Of a DNA stretch of 64,000 nucleotides, positions 1 through 10,578 are shown piece after piece. How positions within the stretch are numbered: position 1 is the stretch's first letter; every line of letters begins with the position of its first letter. The position numbers were made by a program, and so were the translations under genes. The DNA is taken from assembly GCF_945859685.1 (NCBI RefSeq), contig NC_079149.1, positions 52,160,991 through 52,224,990 on the forward strand, given 5' to 3'. The notes beneath the pieces were generated by a model that was not told the origin of the DNA, did not search any database, and saw only the letters and a program-made list of their open reading frames with translations. Source of the stretch: Eupeodes corollae (taxonomy: Eukaryota > Arthropoda > Insecta > Diptera > Syrphidae).

Positions 1-2033
1 AAGTTTATCAAGGCTAAAAAATGTTATGATTAAACTTCATAAAAAAAGTAAAATTTCTGTCTCTATTCGAGAACAATTTAATAGAACTAGGAAAGAGTAT
101 GAATTTTTAAAAAAATTTACTTATAAACAATATATTTGGTCTCTGGAGTCAAAAATAAAGAGTAATTCGAAAGTTTTTTGGTCATTTTTGAATACGAAAA
201 GAAAATCAGTTGGGATTCCATCTAGTGTATCTTACAATGGGGTCTTTTCAAAGAACTTAAGTGATATTTGTAATAATTTTGCTTTATTTTTTCAATCAAA
301 TTTTGCTGACTTGGGAATAAATTATGATCAAGATTTTAATAATTCCAATTCTAATATAAATGCTGGTAGCCTTTGTTTATCTTTAGATGATGTGTTGTCA
401 GCTTTATCATCTCTGGACAATAGTTTCTCCGCTGCACCAGATAATATTCCTCCACTTCTTTTAAAATTTTGTAAATATAATTTAGCAGCCCCACTGTGTT
501 ATATTTTCAACATGTCTTTGCGACAAGGTATATTTTTAGATACATGGAAACATTCTCAGATTACTCCTCTGCATAAATCTGGATCTAAGGGATCTGTAGA
601 AAATTATAGACCTATTGCTAAACTTCAGTTAATTCCAAAAGTATTTGAAGCAATTGTTAAAAATAAACTGTATAATTTAGTTAAAAATCATATTTCTCAA
701 CATCAGCATGGCTTTATGAGTGGTAGATCGACAGCAACCAATTTATCAATATTTACGAATTATTGTCTTGGTTGCTTAGAAAATCGCTTGCAAGTCGACG
801 TTATTTACACCGATTTTTCAAAGGCATTTGATCGTGTGCAACACAATATTCTTTTGAAAAAACTTGAGCTGATTGGGTTTCACTCTTCTCTCCTTGACTG
901 GATTAAAAGTTATTTGGTTGGACGTAGTCAATATGTAAAAATTGGTGATGTTTTATCAAATAAAATAATAAACTTTTCAGGTGTTCCTCAAGGCAGCCAC
1001 CTTGGGCCACTCCTTTTTATTCTTTTTATTAATGATTTGCCAAATTATATTTCCTATGCAAAGTGCCTCTTATATGCCGATGATCTCAAGATTTTTAGCT
1101 GTGTAAGATCTCCATTAGATGCTAGTAAAATTCAAACTGATATTGACTGCATTGTTAACTGGTGTGCTATGCATGGTTTATATTTTAATATTAAAAAATG
1201 CAGTGTTGTTACATTTTTTAAGATACTAGATCCATTAAGTTTCAATTACAAAATTGATAATCATCCATTACAAAGGTTAACAAGACAAAAAGATCTTGGA
1301 GTTATCTTTGACTATAAAATGAGTTTTTCGCTTCATATTGACCACATTATTTCTAGGGCTAACGCGATGTTGGGTTTTATATCTAGAAGTTCTAAGTCTT
1401 TTGAAGATCCATATACTCTAAAAACTCTTTATTTATCCCTTGTCAGACCTTTGCTTGAGTATTGTTGCATTATATGGAATCCCTTTACTCAATCAAGTAT
1501 CCTTAGGATTGAAAAAGTTCAGAAAAGATTTACCAAATTCGCCTTACGTAAGGTTTTTCGAAACTCAGATATTCCATCTTATGAGACCAGGTGTAAATTA
1601 ATTGATTTAAAACCTTTAGTGCAAAGAAGAAAGCTATATTCGATACTCTTTGCTTTCGATGTTTTGAATTCTAACATAGATTGTTCTAATTTGCTATCAA
1701 TGTTTAATATTTACGTACCTTCTCGTAGTTTTCGACCTAGAGATGGAAATTTTTTACATGTTCCTTTTCATAGTACAAATTATGCCAAACACAACCCAAT
1801 TACTGATTCCTGTATTGCTTTTAATGAATTTGATTTTTTAATTGATTTTAATAATAGTAGGTTAGATATTAAGAGAAATTTATTAAATTTATTATAAACT
1901 GTATTATTTTAAGTTAATTATATTGAACTCATATTTTATAAATTCATATTATTACTTGATTCAAATGTAGTCTCTATAAAGTCATGTTACTTGAAAGACG
2001 AAAAAAAAAAATAAATAAATAAATAAATAAATA
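1..2033 (+). mobile_element. CR1-like non-LTR retrotransposon (LINE), 3' part
   Basis: The 3' part of a LINE whose 5' part lies outside the window. It holds one long uninterrupted reverse transcriptase frame, a short 3'UTR of about 100 bases after the stop at 1895-1897, and a tail of A10 followed by (AAAT)n at 2001-2033. Such a simple-repeat tail is the normal product of target-primed reverse transcription. The absence of stops or frameshifts over 624 codons suggests a young copy. Its 5' boundary and target duplication cannot be seen. Confidence 0.9.
2..1897 (+). CDS. LINE ORF2 C-terminal part: reverse transcriptase, CR1-like
   Basis: Makes cDNA from the element's own RNA at a nicked target. 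The frame is open through the window edge (in-frame codons precede the first ATG at 26), so the protein is partial and its endonuclease domain lies upstream. Counting from the ATG, the palm motifs are visible: the IYTDFSKAFD block around residue 258, GVPQGSHLGPLLF near residue 320, and the catalytic YADD at residues 350-353 (bases 1073-1084). A C-terminal region follows, containing a YCCIIWNPF-like block and ending about 270 residues after YADD. The FINDLP and YADDLK wording resembles CR1-type insect LINEs more than Jockey (FADDT). Two other elements of this type, both broken, lie at 30050-32600 and 39372-40930. The exact clade needs a tree. Confidence 0.88.
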   Translation, partial: SLSRLKNVMIKLHKKSKISVSIREQFNRTRKEYEFLKKFTYKQYIWSLESKIKSNSKVFWSFLNTKRKSVGIPSSVSYNGVFSKNLSDICNNFALFFQSNFADLGINYDQDFNNSNSNINAGSLCLSLDDVLSALSSLDNSFSAAPDNIPPLLLKFCKYNLAAPLCYIFNMSLRQGIFLDTWKHSQITPLHKSGSKGSVENYRPIAKLQLIPKVFEAIVKNKLYNLVKNHISQHQHGFMSGRSTATNLSIFTNYCLGCLENRLQVDVIYTDFSKAFDRVQHNILLKKLELIGFHSSLLDWIKSYLVGRSQYVKIGDVLSNKIINFSGVPQGSHLGPLLFILFINDLPNYISYAKCLLYADDLKIFSCVRSPLDASKIQTDIDCIVNWCAMHGLYFNIKKCSVVTFFKILDPLSFNYKIDNHPLQRLTRQKDLGVIFDYKMSFSLHIDHIISRANAMLGFISRSSKSFEDPYTLKTLYLSLVRPLLEYCCIIWNPFTQSSILRIEKVQKRFTKFALRKVFRNSDIPSYETRCKLIDLKPLVQRRKLYSILFAFDVLNSNIDCSNLLSMFNIYVPSRSFRPRDGNFLHVPFHSTNYAKHNPITDSCIAFNEFDFLIDFNNSRLDIKRNLLNLL

Positions 2034-2254
2034 TTCATATGATCTGAGGTAATAGTGTAATCTATAGGACAACTTAGTCCTTGACTGTGACTTACTAATA
2101 TGGTGATGGTGATTTGTACTCCAAATTGTCAATACTTAGATAATGTCTTGCTAAGAAGCAATTATTTGTTTTCAAATCCTGGGTTTCGATCTGGTGCGTT
2201 TGAAGTGCCATTTTTGATGTCAGCTTGACAGTATTCTAAACTGTTCTTCATTTA

Positions 2255-3720
2255 GAAAAGGATGACTTAGTTACTTACATAAGGTGGTACTAAAGTCCTC
2301 TGCGAACTAAGACATCACCCAATAAATAAATCTAGCTCGGTCCCTAGCTAGATGCCTCCAGTTTCGCGCTCCAAGTTGGGTGGAGTAACGTTTCACTTGT
2401 GCACGCCACCTGATTCGTGTGGTGTGGATTCGAAGACTTTCCAGGCCGGAGCATTAGTTTAAATGAGCTCTACGTGACCCAGACATCTTATTCATTGGAC
2501 TCTTACCCTTCTGCTTCAGTCTACTTCACTGTACGGACTATCGTTTCATCTTCTCCTTCTCTCTCCTTCGATGCATACGGGACCGTAGATCACACGAAGA
2601 ACTTTTCTCTCGAAACGACATAAGGTGCTTTCATCCACTTTTGCCATATTCCATGCTTCTGTACTTTATAGCAGGCCTGGTGAGAGTCTTACATAGCAAC
2701 ACTTTGTTCCCTCGAGACAGGGCTTTGCTATTCAATTACTTTCTAAGCCCAAAACATCAGTTAGCAAGAGTTATTCTTGGTTTGGTCTCAGCACTGGTAT
2801 TGTTTTCTGCATTAATAGCGGAGCCTAGATAGACGAAGTCCTGGACTACATCAAAGTTACGTTTGTCGATGGTGACGTTTTGACCGAGACATAGGTGTTG
2901 TAGGTCCTTTCTTGGCCCACCTTTAAGCCCATTTTTGACGATTTTCCTCAATATTCACAAAATCCCTATTGAAATTACGCTGAGTTCTTCCGACTATGTC
3001 AATGCCATCAGCATAATATGCTAGTAATAAGACAGACTTTTAAAAGATAGTGCCTCTAGTGTTGACGTGCTATTCTCTCAAATACGATGTTAAAGAAATC
3101 GCATGACAGCGGTGCATCACCTTGTCTAAAGTCTTTTTTGACATCGAAAGATTTTGTTAAGTTGTGTAAAACCTTTATGCAGCAGCGCAAGCTCTCCGTG
3201 GTCATCCATACGAGTTTAATAGAGATGCTATAGCTAGACATGGCTTTATACAGCTCGGCCTTGAAATCGATGAAAAGATGGTGGGTGTCGATTTGATGTT
3301 CGGCAGATAACTTCGAAAAAGGTTACTTGTGACTCAGTCGTAGAAGGATTTTGCGATCCCTTGCGATTGTAGCCATTGTATCCTCTCCCAGGATTTTCCT
3401 GTTTTGCATTGTGTCTGGAAACCCGAAGTGCTACGTTTACAACAACAAGGTAGTGGTCCGAGTCGATGTTAGCTCCTAGGAAAGTTTGGACATCCATGAT
3501 GCTGGAAGCGTGTCTGGCGTCGATCGCAATATTGTCAATCTGGTTGACGGTAGATTGATCTGGAGAACTCCAGGTTCCTTTATGGATAGTGTAGTGCAGA
3601 AAACGCATACTGGCTACCATGACCTTTAATCTCATAGAAAAATTGAAGGGCCTGAATCCATTTTCGGCAGTGTTGTCGTACAAGCTTTTTTCCCTTCTTC
3701 CCTTCCTAGCTTGAAAGAGT
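2255..3720 (-). pseudogene. RTE-type LINE remnant (endonuclease, reverse transcriptase, C-terminus)
   Basis: Read on the - strand, the pieces follow RTE order. First comes the C-terminal half of the AP-endonuclease (3683-3246), with HKGTWSSPD, QIDNIAID, RHASS and the catalytic-type SDH. Then a reverse transcriptase fragment (3241-3056) with a RQGDAPLSCDFFNIVFE block. Then FVYLGSAI (2951-2757), and a frameshifted C-terminus down to about 2310 where GHV, NAP and KVFES blocks of the family's tail domain can still be read. The end near 2255-2285 resembles a degenerate (TAAG)n tail. The catalytic YADD segment and the start of the endonuclease are missing, and several stops and frameshifts are present. 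This is an old dead copy, and parts of the order are inferred by matching remembered family motifs. Confidence 0.75.
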
Positions 3721-4649
3721 AACCCTTTGTTAAAAAAGAAATGAAACTAATTTAAGGGCAACAAAAATAAGATATATTATATATGTTCGTCGCAAAATGG
3801 GAAGAAAATGTAAGGCAGTAGGTTGCCAAAGATTCCTTTGTGAAAAATGTGCTTATGTTGTTTCTGAGAATGTCTTTCTTCTTAATCCTTTATTTTATTA
3901 TTTAAACATTTAAACATTTGCATTTTTTTATAAAAGCCGCCTCTCCTTGGTTCTTTTCTTAAAAAAAAACATTTGTATTTTTAATTTTATGTGGCACATA
4001 AAAACAGGACGTTTTAATTAAAGCAATAATTAATTCTATACAACACTTCAACTAAAGTACTCAAGCAAATATAATTTCTTTGAGTCTCTTCATCTATCTA
4101 CACAAAAAGGTGCTTACAAATTGAACTACATATATCAACACAAAACACCGTCTCACACACTCACACTTATAAAAGTTAATTAAGTGATGCTGGCTTTCTT
4201 GTGAAACGTGCAAGTCTTCTCCAGGATATTATAGAATAGCAAAAAAAGATGTCCTCTCGCTTGCTTATGGCATGCTATATTCTATTCAGGTACCTAGGTA
4301 AGTAGCTAGGTACTTTTGTGTCACTAAAAGCACATACACAAAAACTTGTCTCAAATCTCACTGATTTAATCACCAACGAGCGTCAAGTCAAGGCCAAAGG
4401 ATATCTAACAAAAACGATATTCCCAATTCAACTAACATGCTCCTACATACCTAAACTAAATTTCATATGCTATAGATTATACACCTTTAAGCTTTTTCTC
4501 GTGCATGTTATTTTGTGTGGTGTGTTCTGTTTATGTGTGTGTGTTTGTTGACTGCCTGGTTATGTTCTATTTTGGCTTCTCACATTTACAGGTCATCTGG
4601 TTTTGTAATTAAAAATAACGATTATTTTTGTTTTGTTCTATTTTCTAGG
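3721..4649. other. No gene recognised
   Basis: AT-rich sequence with a short TG-rich tract near 4515-4548. The stretch ends with a pyrimidine-rich run and AG (4621-4649) that could be the acceptor of an intron in the Epac 5' untranslated region. I see no coding pattern. Confidence 0.4.
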
Positions 4650-5338
4650 TAAAGGACATCCTGCGAGACAAAGTGGCACATCCTTAAGTAGTCCACTCCA
4701 AAGTGAAAAAGTAGTCTTCTCAAAGTTCTGCCAACACGATTTAACCAGGATCCAGAACACAAGTTTGTCTGCTTAACGATAACACGACATAATCAACAAC
4801 AAAAGCAACAGCAACAGAGTGTATTTTAGATAGAGTAGATTAAAGGATAGGAATGAGAGTCCTTAGAATATCAAAAGGCGTCAGGATTCTATCTCAAGTG
4901 AATATCAATATTGTTTTGCAAAGGGAAACAATTCAAAAGGTGCGGACAATGAAAAGTGGCAAGCTCGAATGACTGCTCGTGTACCACTAGGCCAGCTCCT
5001 GCTCCAGCTGTATTATTTTTTTGTTTAACATTTTGAATAAACAATATACATAAACCGCCTCAATTGGAGGCTTCTTTGGTCCTTGATGAAGGCTCACCAC
5101 TTAATTTGCTGCTACGAAGCAAGCATCGAACACAACAAGGAATAGGTATACTTTCAATTTCGTTTTTGTTGTTCGTGCGAGGAATACATTTTCAAGACAA
5201 CAAAAAAGAGGATACCCAAAGCAAAGTTTCGTCATCGTCATCGTCCTCGTTGTCGTAGCTGCCGCCCCTCAGACTGACCTTTATTTCGTTTATTGCCAAA
5301 AGTTGGCAAACAAACCGCATATATAATCAAACAAAAAG
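4650..5338 (+). other. Epac: Probable 5'UTR region of the Epac homologue
   Basis: This lies directly upstream of the start codon at 5339 and has a higher GC content than its surroundings. A good acceptor (pyrimidine tract plus TAG) stands at 4621-4649, so the exon may begin at 4650; the true cap site is not known. An in-frame TAA at 5324-5326 closes the frame five codons before the ATG. It also carries a GTCATC/TCGTCC microsatellite (5229-5256) and a perfect 7-bp hairpin, TTGCCAA-AAG-TTGGCAA, at 5293-5309. The 64-codon open frame at 5064-5258 starts at TTG and looks fortuitous. Confidence 0.4.
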
Positions 5339-5373
5339 ATGGCGATGGAATGGATTACGGCCATTGACAAAAG
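5339..5373 (+). CDS. Epac: Epac homologue, coding exon 1 (12 codons)
   Basis: Encodes MAMEWITAIDK plus the first two bases of an Arg codon, followed by a GTAATG donor at 5374. Joined to exon 2 at 33262, the split codon becomes AGG and the protein reads through DKRPCDRN without a stop. Vertebrate EPAC2 (RAPGEF4) begins its first cyclic-nucleotide-binding region with a closely similar EWIACLDKRP block, which is why I link the two exons. The start is supported by an in-frame TAA five codons upstream and a purine-rich context (AAAAGATGG). Epac proteins load GTP onto Rap1 when cAMP binds. An exon this short is easily missed by gene finders. The match is from memory and needs an RNA or homology check. 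Confidence 0.75.
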
Positions 5374-6489
5374 GTAATGTCAACATTTAGTGAAACGAAA
5401 TATCTTTATATTTGAAAAGTAGAAGTTATGTATAAGTATACGAGTAATTCTGGGAAGGATAAATGTTTTATGTTTTATTCCCTGGAACTTTGCAGTCTCA
5501 ACTAGAAGTTAATTGGCGCCCGGTTTAAAACCCTTAAAGACTTAAAAATCATGTATGGCATCTTATGTATCTACGTTGTAAGTAAAGTGGGACTTAAATC
5601 AAATGTCTATATACATATGTGCGTATGAGTATGTTGAAGACATAAGTTATGCTTAAATTTATGTTTTAGGGATCTGCCTTCAAACTATTGTGAAATGGGT
5701 TAATTGAACTAAAAATGGTTTGAATTGTTTTGATTACATTTCTGCGTTTTAATCTTAAGTTTTTCTTAACATTTATTGAAATTTTGTATTTTTGTATTTA
5801 ATATTTATTAGATAATGTTTGTTGCATCATATGCTCGAGTCAGAGGTCTTAAAACTTTCTTGAAGCTAGACGAAAATGTATTAAAATTTTAAATATTTCC
5901 AGCCTAATAAATTACTTTACTAACTTAATTAAAACTAAACTGTCAAAGCGCTTAAATTTGCACCTTTGAACAAACGACTTGAATTAATTACAACTACTTT
6001 AGTAATTCTTAATCTTATTGGATTAAAAAGTTAAGCTTATCTCTGTATTTGTTAGTGATGGCCTTTTAAACGATAAAAATCAGAGTAAGTTGCTGATGTT
6101 CCACCAACTCACTATTTTAAAATTGTTGAACAATTTGCGTGTTCGACGAACAAAAATAAAGAATAATAAGGAATTTCAATGGTATTTTAGAAACACAGGG
6201 TCCGACAGCGAGGTATTTAAGGTTAGACAAAAATTGTCGAACTCTTATTTTTCAACAAAACTCAAATTTTATTTGTGAATGTATCAACGTATTTAAAAGT
6301 TGCCATAGCAAAACCAGTCAAAAGAAATACACAAATATCCATTTTTGTCAAAACACTACCGCAGAAGTTGTGAGAAGTTCTGCATACTCCTCTGAAGCAT
6401 TTTACGTGGAACTTACTGAATGTCCTGGGTTATTGTCTCACTTAGGGCTTTGAGTGTACTTGGTTTGTTTGTATATACTCTTACCTTAA
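5374..6489. other. No gene recognised
   Basis: First kilobase of Epac intron 1. AT-rich, short open frames only, no repeat I recognise. A position so close to the promoter could hold regulatory DNA, but nothing in the sequence shows it. Confidence 0.4.
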
Positions 6490-7570
6490 GATATCATTAT
6501 AAAAAGTAAAGATCGAGGGGGCCATTCCACATCTCCTCGCAATGAAATCACACCTTCAGGGCATGTTTCTCTTTAAAAAACCATTGTTGCTCTTGATGTA
6601 TGCCAAGTTGCCTTATCCTTTTGAAACCATATAGAATTCTAGTGGTGGTCCTTTTAATTTTGGCAAAAAAAAACACGCAGCATCTGATAGTAAGGAACTG
6701 AGTACACAGTGAAGTTGAGGGCCATTTTCACGAAAAAAGTAATGGACCAATAATGAAGTGTCAACTAATGCCAAACCAACAAATTACTTTGAGACTGTAA
6801 ATATGTCGTTCATTGAACTCTTTCAAGTTGTCAAAGGCCCAATAACAGAAGTTTTGTTCATTAACCACTCCTGATAAATGTGTGTGGACTTCGTCGCTCA
6901 TTATTAAAGATTTCCAACATTGCGTATACAAACCTCATCCTTCTACTGTATTCGGTTGGTTTTGCTGAAATTCTTGAACAACCATCTTCTTAAATGAGTA
7001 AAATGCAAACCAAAGTGCAAAATTCTCCAAACCGAGTTGTCTGACATCCCTAGACCCCTAGTTTGACATACAGCTGATCAACGAAGGCTGGCTTCAACTA
7101 CTTGATGCACTCTTTCAACATTTTCTTAAGTCTTAACTGTTTGGTCATCTCCTTGCTCAGTTCCAAGTCTCAAAGAACCAGGTCTGTAAAAGCTATTCAA
7201 GCAATTCATGGTCATATTAAATTTTGGAACACTATCGAGGCCACCAACATTATCTATGTTTAAATGATTCAACGGCCCGTTTCATTAAACGTGCTGTAAA
7301 CAAACACACCAAGCGAAATTGAACACATCTCGCTGTTCCATCCTGTAGTTTCGTATTGTGCTGAAGACTTTAATAGTATTTGCCTTGGGTATCGATTACT
7401 ATTTTTGTTAAGGATTTTTTAATAAGAATTCTTTGGGCAGCTGTTTCCTTTAGAGTTGTCATAAAAAAACAACAAACTGGTTATCAACAACCTATTGAAG
7501 TTGTTTAAACTCACTAAAAAATTGAGGACTATTTTGTGGTCTCCGTTAGAAAAACTTAAGCTCATAGCAA
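6490..7570 (-). pseudogene. Decayed mariner-type transposase
   Basis: On the - strand, between about 6900 and 6500, broken frames give the order of a mariner-type catalytic domain. There is a MSDEVHTHLSG block (first catalytic Asp), then CYWAFDN, CWFGIS and GPLLF, then a WFFKEKHA remnant of the second motif. A decayed version of the block before the third Asp ends the series. Many stops and frameshifts interrupt it. The region above 7000 probably holds the N-terminal part but is too eroded to read. TIRs are not visible. The family matches the better-preserved copy at 27087-28347. This is a dead insertion in Epac intron 1. Confidence 0.6.
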
Positions 7571-9707
7571 AGTTTAAGTGGATCAATTAGCATTTAGGAC
7601 AGATTAGTGATTTGAAGAATGGAATCAGCGTGCGTCGTCGCTTAAAAATAACCATCAATATTGCTACTGAGCCCGAAGTGACGTTAACTCAGTTTTGGTG
7701 ATTCCTTGTAGGTTTTCGAATCAGGAGTACCCCAAACAACAAAACAACATTTTCTGTATAAAGATATATTTTCATGTTCTTAAAGTTCTGCTAACACAAG
7801 AACTTAAGCCTCTTACCTGCAATGTCGTGTGTACGCCAATTGCCTCCTGCAAATAAAACTGATCCGGATTTTCAGAGAAAAATCATCTTCAGTGCGAAGA
7901 GATCTTTTTTCACGTGTAGTGTTGGGGCTTGGAAAATCCAAGAATGATTGTTCAAAATGCTTTCAGCTAGTGTCAATAAAGTGTCATCGTTTCAATCGGT
8001 TTTTGGGTTAGTGATTGCTGGCGATTTATTGGACCTTTATTATTTGAAAATTTGGCAGAAAGTACGTTTTTTTTTAATTTAGCAAGGGTAGATTAAATAC
8101 GGGTCTGATAGTCATCGTGATTACAGGAGTGATATTCAAGTACAAAAAAATGTCATAAATCTAAAAATGACCTCATTGACAAAAAATTACCTAATTGGAA
8201 ATAAACGAAATATCATCATAGCTAAAGGACTGTTTGTCTTTAAAAGTCATCAGCTATGTCAACTGCAATTCAGAAGAATTATACGTAGGCTTTAACCTAT
8301 AAACAGAGCTCCCAGATTAGATTCGATAACTCCTAAGCCCAACATAAAGTTTATTTGTATCCTTTTTGAACAGGAAAGGAACATCTATGCCCTAGAGACT
8401 CACTAGCTTCTAAATGAATGTTGTCAGAACACTAATCAAAATCACACCAAATAAATTCGTATTGGAAGTTTATTTTAGAACCTCTGTGTTGTGGTTCAAT
8501 TAAAACAAGAATCCAATTAGCAAAGCTAGAACCACAATACCCCGAAATGTGCTAGTTAAAAGTCTCATCCGTCTGCTTTAGAAACCAATAGGTCGGTATA
8601 CTTTATGCAATTCTCAGGTATTACCATGAAATAATTAAGACTGGCTAGCAAGGGAATGTTTTCCTCTTTCACTAAAATTAAACATCCTATCCAATTTATT
8701 ATTGAACATAGGTATCCTCAAAGCTTTAAAGTCCGACTTTGGTAAGTGGACCTTTTGAAATTGGTTCCACAGGTGGTGGCGGGCTATAATATGTTTTCAA
8801 ACAGAAGACACAAATTAATGTCTGAATTATAAAACAGGAGGGATTTATATTTTTGTTTTTGACTTAAACATGTGGTTTTGGTATAATGATACAAACTTGT
8901 TTTGTATTCATATAAAATGTTAATATTTAGGTCCTTATAAGCCAAAAGGGTTTTTCTTATTTATGTGTGTGTTTTCTTAAATGTTTTTTTTTGTATTTTT
9001 ATTTTTGTCTTGTTTGTAAAACAGTTGAACAGAAGAGAGGAAAATATTATCATTTGAGCTTGTCATGTTCAAGCATTGTGCTTTTGTAATTTATTACGAA
9101 AACCTTGTTGGGAATTATAACCATCATAAACATTCATAAGTATATGTTCGTAAAGAAATACATTTTCAAAAAAAGTGTATAAAATCTCTCCCAAAACGAC
9201 CATCATCGGATGGATGTATTTATTTATTGGAAAGATAAAGCTGCCGTCATTAGAAACAGAAAAGGAGCCCTTGTCATTTTCATGTTCATGTTGTCATTTA
9301 TGCCAATTGGTTTGCCCTTATGTTTATTCCCCACCAAACCCCTTCCTAATATATTTGTCTTTTCGTGGAAAGAGCCACAAATAAGGGTAAAATCAGCAGA
9401 TCTTTTTTTGGTAGAAGTAACATACTTAAAAGGTCATAAGAGATAAGCAGAGTTATAGATGATTTAAGGTCTGGGGTTTAAAAAAGAAAATTAGAAACTG
9501 TCAGAAAATGTTCGATTATTATTGAAAGGAACATTGAAATCTACGCATAGAGCAGGAAACCAGCAGCCATACTTACTGTTTTGTCAAATATTTTTTCATT
9601 AACCAGCTTTATTTAAATAACTCTATATTAATTGGTATACAATTTCAGCCAATTTATTTGACCAGTTTATACTAATTTTTCAAAATCTCAGAAATGTCTG
9701 TATTTTA
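7571..9707. other. No gene recognised
   Basis: AT-rich intronic sequence. The open frames at 7829-8011 and 9175-9446 are short and have no recognisable motif or splice context. Confidence 0.4.
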
Positions 9708-9766
9708 AGGGTTTTTTAATTGGCGCGGGTAAGTTTTGGCACCCCGTGGTGGCTATTTTGTTTTGG
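9708..9766 (+). repeat. Mariner end fragment, interrupted by a Jockey insertion
   Basis: About 60 bases here match the left end of the mariner at 53762 closely. Both have a GGTTTTT run, then AATTGGCGCGGGTAA, then GTGG, then TTTTG..TTGGTG. The block follows a TA dinucleotide (9706-9707). The Jockey LINE starts right after its target duplication at 9778. Beyond the LINE, from 13028, continuation of the mariner is not convincing. Confidence 0.6.
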
Positions 9767-9778
9767 TGATATTTTTAT
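9767..9778. repeat. Target-site duplication, left copy (12 bp)
   Basis: TGATATTTTTAT at 9767-9778 is repeated exactly at 13016-13027, on the two sides of the Jockey LINE. This defines the insertion limits as 9779-13015. Confidence 0.8.
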
Positions 9779-10029
9779 TGTATTGTATTGTATTGTATTT
9801 ATTGTAGCAGAATATTCTTACATTTTTTCTTAAACTATATTGCACAATTTACAGAGTTACGGTATAAATCTACCTTACTACTGACAAATAATAAATTTTT
9901 TAATACAAGTAATGAAAAGCAACTAACAGTATATTGAAGGAAAAGCTACATAAAAACCTTCATTAAATTGTTTTGAGGATTTAGAGAGGAGAAGGGTGGG
10001 CGGTGAGGTATTTAAATCAAACCCAACTT

Positions 10030-10350
10030 AAAGTTTTACATATATTCATTATATGGTAAATAGTTAACAAATGGATTAATAAATAAATAAACAATTAAAT
10101 AAATAAATATATAAACAAAATTAAATAAATAAATAACAAAATATATATAAGACAGTTCAAAAAACAAACAAAGAAAAAAAAAAGAAAAATTAATAGTAAA
10201 TAAATTAATGAACAAACAATAATAAACAAAAAAATAATAAATAAACAAAAAATCAAATAAATTAAATAAATTAAACAAATAATTGATAAATAAATTAATA
10301 AATTAGCTATCAAATAAATAAATAAATAAATAATGAAATATATAAATAGA

Positions 10351-10409
<59 letters not shown>

Positions 10410-10500
10410 ATAGTAAATAAGTTAATAAATAAATTAATAGATAAAGAATAAATAAATAGAAAAATAATAATAAATAACTAAATTTAAAGTAAATTATAAA
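10030..10500. repeat. Degenerate (AAAT)n tract in the Jockey 3'UTR
   Basis: About 470 bases of imperfect ATAAATAA repeats, with the purest run near 10313-10410. The open frames called across it on the - strand are only low-complexity translation. Confidence 0.85.
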
Positions 10501-10578
10501 ATTAATATCACAAATCAGTCTTAAAAGGAAAATAAGAAAAAAGAACGAAAATGTACTTTCAATAATAATTATATATAA

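Noticed and set aside
10036..10313. Phe/Leu-rich frames on the - strand
   Set aside because: Translation of the (AAAT)n tract in the Jockey 3'UTR.
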